Assembly: GCA_964512305.1 (NCBI GenBank)
Contig: CAZEIW010000223.1
Coordinates: 1 to 64,000, forward strand
Reading direction: 5' to 3'
Source of the DNA: CAZEIW01 sp964512305
Lineage (GTDB): Bacteria; Pseudomonadota; Gammaproteobacteria; Burkholderiales; Burkholderiaceae_F
DNA length: 64,000 bases
In this document: in pieces, positions 44,225 to 52,412 of the stretch
How positions within the stretch are numbered: position 1 is the first letter of the stretch
Layout of the letters: every line of letters begins with the position of its first letter
Notes under the pieces: model-generated
Told to the model about the DNA's origin: nothing
Databases searched by the model: none
Seen by the model: only the letters and a program-made list of their open reading frames with translations
Translations under genes and position numbers: made by a program

Positions 44225-45383
44225 CGAGCCCGCACGCGACCGAAAGGTAGCTGCGCATGCGAGCGACCGCGAGCTCGGGTTCGGTCAGCGCGCCACAGGC
44301 GTCGGCCAGCTCGAAGACCCTCGCAAAATGCGCGGCGCCACGCGCCGATTGCAGGCCGCCGGCCATGGAGAAATGGCTCTGGTGGCCGTTGAGCCAGGCG
44401 AGGAAGACGACGCCCGCCTTGTAGTGCCGCGTCGGCGCGCGAAAGATCTCGCGCGACAGGGCCACTGTCGGATCGAGCAGCTCGCGGAAGCGGCCCGTAT
44501 CGCCCTTCGCGAGCTCGCCCAGGGCCGCTGCCGCGACCGGGGCGATCGGGTCGAAGATGCCGAGCAGGCCGTGGGAGTGCCCGGCCGCATCGCCCGCGAT
44601 CAGCTCGGCATAGTTGAAGTCGTCCCCCGTGTACATCTTCACGCCCGCGGGCAGCCGGCGGCGAAGGTCGAGTTCCCACTTCGCATCGAGCAGCGACACC
44701 TTGATCCCCTCGACCTTGTCCGCGTTCTCGGCGATCAGCCGGCCGACCGTGCCCAGGGCCGTGGGAAGGTCGGCGCTGCCCCAGTAGCCGCGCAGCGACG
44801 GGTCGAACATCTCGCCGAGCCAGTGCAGGATCACCGGTTTCGACGCGTCGCGCAGCAGCCGCCCGTACAAGGCGAGATAGTCCTGAGGACTCCTCGCGGC
44901 GGCTGCCAGCGCGCGGCTCGCCATCAGGATCACGCGCCCGCCGTCGGCCTCGACGACGTCGAGCTGCTCGCGGTACGCCGCTTCGACCTGCGCCAGCGTC
45001 ACGCCCGGGCCGGCGGCGAGCTGATCGGTGCCGACGCCGCAGGCGAGGTCGCCGTCCACCTCGCGCGCGTGCCGCAGGCTGCGCTGGATCAGCTCGCGCG
45101 CGACCGGCCAGTCGACGCCCATGCCGCGTTGAGCCGTGTCCATCGCCTCGGCCACCTTGAAGCCGAGCCCGTACAGGTGCTCGCGGAAAGCGAGCGTCGC
45201 CTCCCAGTCGACCACGGGCGACGCGTCCCACGGGTCCAGCGAGGCCAGAGGATCGATCACGACGTGGGCCGCCGCGTACACGGTGCGATTGAACGGCGCG
45301 ACGGGCGCGCGCGGACGGATCGGTCGCGCCTTGAGCGCCAGTGGCTTCAGGCTGCCGTCGGCTTGGGGGAGGCGAATCTGCAT
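44217..45383 (-). CDS. DUF993 family protein (DapA-like aldolase/lyase fold)
   Basis: A 388-residue cytosolic protein of the DUF993 family, which is distantly related to dihydrodipicolinate synthase/N-acetylneuraminate lyase barrels. Recognisable parts are PFNRTVYAAAHVVIDPLASLDPWDASPVVDWEATLAFREHLYGLGFKVAEAMDTAQRGMG, ILMASRAL, VILHWLGEMFDPSLRGYWGS, VEGIKVSLLDA (Lys in the position of the Schiff-base Lys of the aldolase family), and MYTGDDFNYAELIAGD. The reaction is not established; a carbon-carbon cleavage of an oxidised sugar is a reasonable inference. Confidence 0.82.
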   Translation of the reverse strand: MQIRLPQADGSLKPLALKARPIRPRAPVAPFNRTVYAAAHVVIDPLASLDPWDASPVVDWEATLAFREHLYGLGFKVAEAMDTAQRGMGVDWPVARELIQRSLRHAREVDGDLACGVGTDQLAAGPGVTLAQVEAAYREQLDVVEADGGRVILMASRALAAAARSPQDYLALYGRLLRDASKPVILHWLGEMFDPSLRGYWGSADLPTALGTVGRLIAENADKVEGIKVSLLDAKWELDLRRRLPAGVKMYTGDDFNYAELIAGDAAGHSHGLLGIFDPIAPVAAAALGELAKGDTGRFRELLDPTVALSREIFRAPTRHYKAGVVFLAWLNGHQSHFSMAGGLQSARGAAHFARVFELADACGALTEPELAVARMRSYLSVACGLGA

Positions 45384-45399
45384 CGGTCGCTCCGGCTTT

Positions 45400-47016
45400 T
45401 CACGCGATCCGGCCGAGAATGTGGTCGGCCGCCTTCTCGGCGACCATGATGGTCGGGGCGTTGGTATTGCACGAGGGCACGAAGGGCATCACCGAGGCAT
45501 CGACGACGCGCAGCCCGTCGAGGCCGATGAGCTTGAGGTCGGGCGTCACGACGGCGGCCGGATCGTCGGCCCGGCCGATCCGGCACGTGCCCACCGGATG
45601 GTGATCCGTCTTCGCGTTCGCGCAGGCGTAGTCGAAGAGCTCGTCGTCGCGGGACAGCCGCGCGCCCGGAAGGACCTCGCTCTGAATGTAGCGCTTCAGC
45701 GCCGGCTGGCTCATGATCTCGCGCGCCAGGCGCAGGCCATTGATCGCCATCCGGCGATCATCCGGGTCGGACCAGTAATTCGGGTCGAGCACCGGCGCCG
45801 CTGCCGGGTCGGCGCTCGCCAAGCGCACCGTGCCGCGCGACCTGGGCCGCAGGTACGCGCTGTTCAACGTCACGCCGGCGTTCTTGAGCTTCTCCATGCC
45901 GGCCTCGATGCCGGATCCGAGCCCGAGGTGGAACTGGATGTCGGGCGATCGCGCCTGGCGCTCGCGGTCGGCGTACCAGAAGCCGCCCGTCTCGAACAGG
46001 CTGGAAGCGACAGGCCCCTTCTTGAAGAGCAGGTACTGCACGCCCGCCCACGCCGCGTGGTGGGGGCGGTTGTACTTGTCGTAGGTATGGTCGCCGGTGC
46101 ATTCGGCGATCACGAACAGGTCAAGGTGGTCCTGCAGGTTCGCCCCGACGCCCGCCCGGTCGTGCACGACCTCGACGCCGACCTCGCGCAGGTGATCCGC
46201 CGGCCCGATGCCGGACTGCATCAGCAGCTTGGGCGAGCCGATCGCCCCCGACGAAACGATGACCTCGCGGCCCGCGCGCACGACGACGGGCGCCTGGCCG
46301 CGGCCAACGGCGAGTTCCACACCCACCGCCCGCCCGCCTTCGACCAGGACCCGCAGCGCCTGCGACCGCAGCTTCACGGTCAGGTTCGGCCGGCGGCGCA
46401 CGGGGTCGATGAAGCCGGTCGACGCCGACGAGCGGCGCGCGTCGGCCTGGGTCAGCTGGTAGTAGCCCAGGCCCTCCTGGACGGCGCCGTTGAAGTCCGG
46501 GTTAAATGGGATGCCCAGTTCCTGCCCGGCCTGGAAGAAGGCTTCGCAGATCGGCAGCGCGCTGATCGGGTACGACACGCCCAGCGGCCCGCCGTAGCTG
46601 TGATACTCGTTGGCGTAGCGCTGGTTGTTCTCGGACCGTTTGAAGTACGGCAGCACTTCGCGATAGGACCAGCCGGCGGCACCCGCGCTGCGCTCCCACT
46701 CGTCGTAGTCGGCCGGCACGCCGCGCGTGTAAAGCTGGGCGTTGATCGACGAGCCGCCGCCGATCACCTTGGCCTGCGTGAACCGAAGCACGCGGCCCTT
46801 CAAGTGCTTCTGCGGCACAGTGTGCCAGCCCCACGAGCCGATGCCCTTGGTCATCTTCGCGAAGCCGGCGGGCCAATGGAAGAACGGATGCCAGTCCGAG
46901 CCGCCGGCCTCGAGCAAAAGGACCTTGATCGCCGGGTCGGCGCTGAGGCGATTGGCGAGCACGCAACCGGCGCTGCCGCCGCCGGTGATGATGTAGTCGT
47001 AGGTTTCCACGCTCAA
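45400..47016 (-). CDS. GMC family FAD-dependent oxidoreductase (choline dehydrogenase-like)
   Basis: A 538-residue flavoenzyme: FAD-binding YDYIITGGGSAGCVLANRLS, KVIGGGSSINAQLYTRG, GAIGSPKLLMQSGIGP and the C-terminal active site HPVGTCRIG and VDASVMPFVPSCNTNAPTIMVAEKAAD with His and Asn. This is the classic choline/PEG dehydrogenase type that oxidises a primary alcohol. TTG 47016 overlaps the SDR stop; GTG 47010 is the alternative. The cognate alcohol is unknown; within the operon a sugar alcohol or sugar carbon is likely. Confidence 0.9.
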   Translation of the reverse strand: MSVETYDYIITGGGSAGCVLANRLSADPAIKVLLLEAGGSDWHPFFHWPAGFAKMTKGIGSWGWHTVPQKHLKGRVLRFTQAKVIGGGSSINAQLYTRGVPADYDEWERSAGAAGWSYREVLPYFKRSENNQRYANEYHSYGGPLGVSYPISALPICEAFFQAGQELGIPFNPDFNGAVQEGLGYYQLTQADARRSSASTGFIDPVRRRPNLTVKLRSQALRVLVEGGRAVGVELAVGRGQAPVVVRAGREVIVSSGAIGSPKLLMQSGIGPADHLREVGVEVVHDRAGVGANLQDHLDLFVIAECTGDHTYDKYNRPHHAAWAGVQYLLFKKGPVASSLFETGGFWYADRERQARSPDIQFHLGLGSGIEAGMEKLKNAGVTLNSAYLRPRSRGTVRLASADPAAAPVLDPNYWSDPDDRRMAINGLRLAREIMSQPALKRYIQSEVLPGARLSRDDELFDYACANAKTDHHPVGTCRIGRADDPAAVVTPDLKLIGLDGLRVVDASVMPFVPSCNTNAPTIMVAEKAADHILGRIA

Positions 47017-47801
47017 AGTCTCGGAATCGAAAGGGCGCCGTCGACGTCGATCACCGAGCCGGTCGCGAAGGCAAAGCGGCCGGTGGCGAGCGACGCGACG
47101 ACTCGCGCGACGTCCTCGGGAGTGCCCCAGCGCCGCATGGGCACCATGCCGTCGGCGATCAGCCTGTCGTACTTGTCGGAAACGCCCTCGGTCATCGAGG
47201 TCCGGATCACACCGGGCCGCACCTCGAACACGCCGATGCCCAGCGGGGCGAGGCGCAGCGCGAACAATTTCGTCAGCATGGCCAGCCCAGCCTTCGAAAG
47301 GCAGTATTCACCGCGCTCGATCGAGGCCATTTCGGCGCTGACCGACGACACGGTGATGATCGACCGCGGGCCCGGTGCCGCCGTCCGCGCCATGTGGCGG
47401 GCGACCGCCTGTGTGAAGAAGAAGGTGCCGCGCAGGTTCGTGTCGAGCACCTTGTCGTACGCGTCGGGCCGCACGTCGAGCAGGTCGCCGCGGCTTGGGG
47501 AACCGATCCCGGCGTTGTTCACCAGGCATGACGGTGGTCCACCGCCCCACGAGAGCACCTGATCGAGCGCGAGCCCATGGCCGGCGACATCCGCCAGATC
47601 GCTGCGCAGGGGCAGCGCGCGGGCGCCGATCGCCTGCACGGCCGCGACGGTTTCGCCGGCATCGTCGATCGCCGTGATCGCGACGTCGAATCCGTCGCGC
47701 GCGAGCCCGGTGGCGATCGCGGCGCCGATGCCGCGGCTGCCGCCCGTGACGAGGGCGACCGGCCGGGCCGCCGGCCTCGCGGTCGCCGGCGGGCCGCTCA
47801 C
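47013..47801 (-). CDS. Short-chain dehydrogenase/reductase
   Basis: A 262-residue classical SDR: VTGGSRGIGAAIATGLA, DLADVAGH, NNAGIGS, catalytic Ser in TVSSVSAEMAS, YCLSK motif, and PGVIRTSMT. It resembles gluconate/3-oxoacyl reductases. GTG 47801 overlaps the upstream GMC stop as GTGA and its stop overlaps the downstream GMC start, so the three oxidoreductases are made together. It is expected to act on a sugar-derived ketone or alcohol. Confidence 0.9.
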   Translation of the reverse strand: MSGPPATARPAARPVALVTGGSRGIGAAIATGLARDGFDVAITAIDDAGETVAAVQAIGARALPLRSDLADVAGHGLALDQVLSWGGGPPSCLVNNAGIGSPSRGDLLDVRPDAYDKVLDTNLRGTFFFTQAVARHMARTAAPGPRSIITVSSVSAEMASIERGEYCLSKAGLAMLTKLFALRLAPLGIGVFEVRPGVIRTSMTEGVSDKYDRLIADGMVPMRRWGTPEDVARVVASLATGRFAFATGSVIDVDGALSIPRL

Positions 47802-49318
47802 GACAGGATCTCCGCCAGGTTCGTCCTGAGGTGATGCCCCACCCTCAGCGCCTGCGCCGCGACGGTCAGCGCGGGGTTCACGGCAGCGGACGACGGGAAG
47901 AATCCCGCGTCGACGACGTACAGGTTGTCGTGATCCCAGGCCTTGCAAAGGGGGTCGAGCGCCGAGGTCGCGGAGTCGTCGCCGAAACGCACCGTGCCGC
48001 ACTGGTGCGAGACGACTTCGGTGCCGAATCCCTTGGCGAGGACGACCGGGTAGCCGATGCCGTGCAGGATCTGCCTGCACTTGTCGACCCAGCGCTCGTG
48101 CGAACGCAGGTTGGAGCGGTGCCAGTGCAGGTTGACGGCGCCGTCGGGCCGCACGGTCACCCGGCTGTCGGGATGCGGCAGGTCCTCGCTCTGCGCGTAC
48201 CAGTCGACGCTGTGCTCGGCGAGCAGACCGCGCAAAAGCTTCGGCACGGCCGGCAGCGGGCCTCGCAGCATCGGTTCGCGGATCTTGCCGAGAAGCTGCA
48301 GGCCCCCCAGCGGCGTGTCTCCGGCGCGTTCGCCGAAGTAGAAATCGTGCACCGCAAGCGTCTTCGGAAATCGCGTCGTGTTGCGCCGGAACGGGTTCAG
48401 GGCCATCAGCGCAGTCGTGTTGTGCGTCATGTAGTGGCGGCCGACCACGTCGCTGCTGTTGGCCAGACCGCGCGGGTGACGGGGGTTCGCCGATCGGAGC
48501 AGCAGCGCCGCCGAATTGATCGCGCCCGCGCTCAGCACGAAGAGCTTCGCCGAGACGCGGCTGCGCACGCCCGCCTCCACCACCTCGGCCGCCACGATCC
48601 GCCGGCCGCCCTCGTCGGTGAGCAGGCGCTCGACCCGCGCGTTGGCGCGCAACTCGACGTTCGGCTTCTCCAGCGCGGGCCGCAGCAGCCGGATCTCGGC
48701 ATCCCCTTTCGCGTCGATCTTGCACGGAAAAGCGTCGCAGTTCGCGCACCTCAGGCAGCGCCCGCCGGGGCCGAAGTCGATCGCGCACGGCATCGGAAAG
48801 GGCCTCAGGCCCCGCGCACGCAGGCGCTGTTCGATCCGCGCCAGCACGGGCTCGTGCGGCACCGGCTCATGCGCGTACGGCGTGGTGCGAGGCGGATCGG
48901 TCGGGTCGGCCCCGCCCAGCCCGCGCACGCCGAACAGTCTTTCGGCCTGGCCATACCAGGGCTCGAGATCGGCATAGCGGATCGGCCAGCGCGGCGACAC
49001 GCCCTCCTCGTGCTCGACCTCCTCGAAATCGCGCTCTCGAAAGCGGAACATGGCTGCGCCGTAGAACTTCGTATGGCCGCCGACGAAGTAGAACATGCCC
49101 GGCCTGAACGGACGGCCGTCCGCATACCAGGTGTCCGCGGTCTTGTAGCGCTCGTCGCAGAAGACCGACTCGACGTCCCAGTTCTGCGCTTCGCGCGGCA
49201 GGTGCGGACCGCGCTCGAGAACGAGCACCCGCGCGCCGCTGCCGGCGAGTTGGAGGGCCACCGCGCCGCCCCCGACCCCGGACCCGACGATGGCGATGTC
49301 GTAGCTGTCGCCGCTCAT
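47798..49318 (-). CDS. GMC family oxidoreductase with Cys-rich motif
   Basis: A 506-residue flavoenzyme of the GMC superfamily but of a different subgroup from the neighbour: DIAIVGSGVGGGAVALQLAGSGARVLVLERG binds FAD; VGGHTKFYGAAMFRFRERDF is typical of the glucose/pyranose/gluconate group; GRCLRCANCDAFPCKIDAKGDAE contains CxxCxxCxxxxC. The C-terminal active site is HQCGTVRFG and VDAGFFPSSAAVNPALTVAAQALR with His and Asn. The subgroup usually oxidises sugar secondary alcohols. It lies 5 bp after the ABC ATPase gene. Confidence 0.88.
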   Translation of the reverse strand: MSGDSYDIAIVGSGVGGGAVALQLAGSGARVLVLERGPHLPREAQNWDVESVFCDERYKTADTWYADGRPFRPGMFYFVGGHTKFYGAAMFRFRERDFEEVEHEEGVSPRWPIRYADLEPWYGQAERLFGVRGLGGADPTDPPRTTPYAHEPVPHEPVLARIEQRLRARGLRPFPMPCAIDFGPGGRCLRCANCDAFPCKIDAKGDAEIRLLRPALEKPNVELRANARVERLLTDEGGRRIVAAEVVEAGVRSRVSAKLFVLSAGAINSAALLLRSANPRHPRGLANSSDVVGRHYMTHNTTALMALNPFRRNTTRFPKTLAVHDFYFGERAGDTPLGGLQLLGKIREPMLRGPLPAVPKLLRGLLAEHSVDWYAQSEDLPHPDSRVTVRPDGAVNLHWHRSNLRSHERWVDKCRQILHGIGYPVVLAKGFGTEVVSHQCGTVRFGDDSATSALDPLCKAWDHDNLYVVDAGFFPSSAAVNPALTVAAQALRVGHHLRTNLAEILS

Positions 49319-49323
49319 CAGGG

Positions 49324-50445
49324 TCAGGCGATCAGCAACCCGGTCTGCGCGTCGAAGCAGACCATCTTGCTCAGATCGACCAGGAACCGGGCGGATTGAT
49401 TGGACGCGAGCGTCACGTCGGGCTCCAGGCGCACCGTGAATTCGTGGCCGCCGAGGTCGAGCACGGCCAGCGTGTCCGCGCCGGTGGGCTCGATCACCTC
49501 GATCCGCGCGTCGACGAAGCGCTGCTGCGGCCCGGCAACCGCAGCCGGACCGGCCAGCGTCACCGCCTCCGGGCGGATGCCCGCGATGACCTCCTTGCCG
49601 GCATGGGCCGCCAGGGCGCCCGAAACGACCTCCGGCGGAAGATCCATCCGAGCCGGCGCTCCGCCATCCTCCTGGAAGCCGAGGGAGAACACGCCGGACT
49701 GCGCCGTGAGCCGGGCCTTGACCAGGTTCATGCGCGGGCTTCCCATGAAACCCGCGACGAAGGTGTTCGCGGGACGGTTGTAGACCTCGTACGGCGTGCC
49801 CAGTTGCTGCAGCACGCCACCTTTCATCACGGCGATCCGCGTGGCCAGCGTCATCGCCTCGATCTGGTCGTGCGTCACGTAGACGATGGTGGCCTTCAAG
49901 CGCTGGTGGAGCTTCTTTATCTCGGTGCGCATGTCCACCCGCAGCTGCGCGTCGAGATTGGACAGCGGCTCGTCGAACAGGTACAGCTGGGGCTCGCGGG
50001 CCAGCGCCCGGCCGATCGCGACCCGCTGGCGCTGGCCGCCCGAGAGCTGCCGCGGCTTGCGCTCGAGCAGGTGCTCGATCTGCAGCAGCTTGGCCACGGA
50101 CCGGACCCGCTCGTCGCGCTTGGACTTCTCGACCTTGCGCATCTCGAGCGGGAACTCGATGTTCTTCGCCACCGTCATGTTGGGGTACAGCGCGTAGGAC
50201 TGGAACACCATCGAGATGTTGCGGTCCGCCGGCGCGACGTTGGTGATGTCGCGCCCTTCGAGCCGCAGGAGCCCGCCGGTGGGCTCTTCCAGGCCGGCGA
50301 TGATGTTCATCAGCGTGCTCTTGCCGCAGCCCGACGGGCCGACCAGCACGAGGAACTCGCCGTCCTGCAGGCCGATCGAGATGTCGTGAAGGATCTTGAC
50401 CGGTCCGAAGCTCTTCTGGACGCTGACGAGATCGAGCGAAGCCAT
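49324..50445 (-). CDS. Sugar ABC transporter ATPase, UgpC/MalK type
   Basis: A 373-residue ATPase that powers the sugar importer from the cytosolic face: P-loop VGPSGCGKST, signature LSGGQRQRVAIGRAL, Walker B LYLFDEPLSNLDAQLRVDMR and switch His YVTHDQIEAMTLATRIAVM; C-terminal TOBE-type regulatory domain (about 240-370). Members may be shared among several sugar importers. It lies 22 bp after the permease gene. Confidence 0.94.
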   Translation of the reverse strand: MASLDLVSVQKSFGPVKILHDISIGLQDGEFLVLVGPSGCGKSTLMNIIAGLEEPTGGLLRLEGRDITNVAPADRNISMVFQSYALYPNMTVAKNIEFPLEMRKVEKSKRDERVRSVAKLLQIEHLLERKPRQLSGGQRQRVAIGRALAREPQLYLFDEPLSNLDAQLRVDMRTEIKKLHQRLKATIVYVTHDQIEAMTLATRIAVMKGGVLQQLGTPYEVYNRPANTFVAGFMGSPRMNLVKARLTAQSGVFSLGFQEDGGAPARMDLPPEVVSGALAAHAGKEVIAGIRPEAVTLAGPAAVAGPQQRFVDARIEVIEPTGADTLAVLDLGGHEFTVRLEPDVTLASNQSARFLVDLSKMVCFDAQTGLLIA

Positions 50446-50467
50446 ATTGGCGTCTCCTTGGCCCTTG

Positions 50468-51382
50468 TTAGCCCTTGACCGAGCCGGCCATCAGGCCGCG
50501 CACGAAGTACTTGCCGGAAAGCAGATAGACGACCAGGGTCGGCAGCGCCGCGATGAAGGCGCCGGCGAAATGGACGTTGTATTCCTTCACCCCGGTGGAG
50601 CTGTTCACCAGGTTGTTCAGCGCGACCGTGATCGGGAACGAGCTGTAGTCGCTGAAGGAGGCGCCGAACAGGAACTCGTTCCAGATGTTCGTGTACTGCC
50701 AGATCACCGTAACGACGATGATCGGCGCGCTGTTGGGCAGCAGGATGCGCCACAGCACGCCGAAGAAGCCCGCGCCGTCCATCCGCGCCGACCGGATCAG
50801 CTCGCTCGGGAACGCCGCGTAGTAGTTGCGGAAGAACAGCGTCGTGAACCCGATGCCGTAGACCACGTTGACGAACACCAGTCCCTTGACCGTTCCGGCC
50901 AGGCCGAGGATGCCGAGCGTCCTCGCCATCGGGATCAGCACGATCTGGAACGGGATGAAGACGGAGAACAGCATCGCGGCGAACAGCACGTGCGCGCCGC
51001 GGAACCGGAACTGGGTCAGGATGTAGCCGTTCAGCGCGCCGATCAGCGTTGAGATCGCCACCGCCGGCACGACCAGCAGGAAGGAGTTGATGAAGTAGGG
51101 CTTCAGCCCGGTCGGCTGCACGCCGATCTGGGCGCTGCTCCAGGCCGTCAGCCACGGCTGGATCGTCCAGGCGGCGGGAAGCGCCATCAGGTTGCCGCTG
51201 CGGATCTCGTCCAGCGGCTTGAACGAGTTGACGATCATCACGTAGACGGGCAGCAGGAACAGGAACGCCAGCACGGCGAGCACGGCGTACAGCAAGAGGC
51301 GGCCGATCCCGACGCCGCCTGCGCGGCTCGTGCTGCGCTGCGCGCCCGCGGGCACGCTTACCGCGGTCGATGCTTCAGCCAT
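50468..51382 (-). CDS. Sugar ABC permease, MalG type
   Basis: A 304-residue inner-membrane protein with six TM helices; the EAA loop is FPSELIRSARMDGAGFFGVLWRILLPNSAPIIVV. An extended periplasmic stretch (about 55-85) precedes it. ATG 51382 overlaps the partner permease by 8 bp. Together with the MalF-type partner it forms the channel of the importer. Confidence 0.92.
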   Translation of the reverse strand: MAEASTAVSVPAGAQRSTSRAGGVGIGRLLLYAVLAVLAFLFLLPVYVMIVNSFKPLDEIRSGNLMALPAAWTIQPWLTAWSSAQIGVQPTGLKPYFINSFLLVVPAVAISTLIGALNGYILTQFRFRGAHVLFAAMLFSVFIPFQIVLIPMARTLGILGLAGTVKGLVFVNVVYGIGFTTLFFRNYYAAFPSELIRSARMDGAGFFGVLWRILLPNSAPIIVVTVIWQYTNIWNEFLFGASFSDYSSFPITVALNNLVNSSTGVKEYNVHFAGAFIAALPTLVVYLLSGKYFVRGLMAGSVKG

Positions 51383-52241
51383 TTTTCACCTTGCGCATTT
51401 CGCTCAACAGGTAAGGCAGGACCACGATGCCGAGCCCGATCAGCATCAGCACCGCGCTGGCGGCGCCCACCGCCATCTCGTTGCGCGTGAAGCTGTACTG
51501 GTACATGAACACCGACGGCAGCCAGGTCGACCGGCCGGGCCCGCCATTGGTGAGCGCGATGACCAGGTCGTAGCTCTTGATCGCCATGTGCGCCAGGACC
51601 ACGAACGCCGAAACGAAGATCGGGCCCAGCTGCGGCACGATCACGCGCACGTAGATCTGCCAGGTCTTCGCGCCGTCGACCCGCGCCGCGTTGACCTGCT
51701 CGGCGTCGACGCCGCGCAATCCCGCCAGGAACATCGCCATCACGAATCCGGTGGTCTGCCAGACGGCCGCGATCACGACGCAGTAGATCGCCATGTCGCT
51801 GTCCTTGATCCAGCCGAACGTGAAGCTCTCCCAGCCCAGGCTGCGCAGCGTGTGCTCCAGGCCGACCCCTGGGTCGAGCAGCCACTTCCACGCCGTGCCC
51901 GTGACGATCAGCGACAGTGCCATCGGGTACAGGAAGATCGACCGGAAGACCGCCTCGGCGCGGATCTTCTGGTCGATCAGGATCGCGAACATCAGCCCCA
52001 GCGCAAGCGCGAACAGGATGAATAGCGACGCGAAGATGCCCAGGTTCTGCAGCGAAACCCACCAGTTCTCGAGGCCCAGCAGCCGGCCGTAGTTCGCCGT
52101 GCCGACGAGCTCGTAGCTCGGCATCATGGTCGACGTCGTCATCGACAGGTAGATCGTGAACATGATGTAGCCGTACACGCAGATCAGCGACAGCAGCACG
52201 CTCGGGCTGAGCAGCAGCTTGGGAAGGAATCCGGCTTTCAT
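51375..52241 (-). CDS. Sugar ABC permease, MalF type
   Basis: A 288-residue permease with six TM helices; EAA loop GVDAEQVNAARVDGAKTWQIYVRVIVPQLGPIFV. The N-terminal helix is LLLSPSVLLSLICVYGYIMFTIYLS. ATG 52241 lies 171 bp after the binding-protein gene, with three perfect hairpins between them. Confidence 0.92.
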   Translation of the reverse strand: MKAGFLPKLLLSPSVLLSLICVYGYIMFTIYLSMTTSTMMPSYELVGTANYGRLLGLENWWVSLQNLGIFASLFILFALALGLMFAILIDQKIRAEAVFRSIFLYPMALSLIVTGTAWKWLLDPGVGLEHTLRSLGWESFTFGWIKDSDMAIYCVVIAAVWQTTGFVMAMFLAGLRGVDAEQVNAARVDGAKTWQIYVRVIVPQLGPIFVSAFVVLAHMAIKSYDLVIALTNGGPGRSTWLPSVFMYQYSFTRNEMAVGAASAVLMLIGLGIVVLPYLLSEMRKVKNG

Positions 52242-52261
52242 GAGCAGCGCTCCGCTGGACC

Positions 52262-52278
52262 GGCCGGCAGTGCCGGCC
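52262..52278 (-). repeat. Hairpin, perfect 7-bp stem
   Basis: GGCCGGC-AGT-GCCGGCC (52262-52278), near the start of the permease gene and downstream of the binding-protein stop. First of three perfect hairpins in this spacer. Confidence 0.7.
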
Positions 52279-52338
52279 TACTTTTGACCGTTCGCGGAGG
52301 AGCGTGGCCTCAGCCTCGTCCTGCGCTCACCCTCACCC

Positions 52339-52369
52339 CTTCCCCCTCTCCCAGAGGGAGAGGGGGAAG
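52339..52369 (-). repeat. Hairpin, perfect 14-bp stem, CCCTCTCCC/GGGAGAGGG type
   Basis: Arms 52339-52352 (CTTCCCCCTCTCCC) and 52356-52369 (GGGAGAGGGGGAAG) are exact complements with an AGA triloop. Such pyrimidine-purine hairpins recur between genes in many proteobacterial genomes, so this may be a dispersed repeat rather than a designed regulator. Confidence 0.75.
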
Positions 52370-52375
52370 TTCGAG

Positions 52376-52402
52376 CGCGAAATGGGTGCTACCCATTTCG
52401 CG
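52376..52402 (-). repeat. Hairpin, perfect 12-bp stem at the 3' end of the binding-protein gene
   Basis: Arms 52376-52387 (CGCGAAATGGGT) and 52391-52402 (ACCCATTTCGCG) with a GCT triloop, 10 bp after the binding-protein stop. Such a structure can protect the binding-protein transcript from 3' exonucleases and make it more abundant than the permease message. Confidence 0.7.
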
Positions 52403-52412
52403 AGGACTCACC

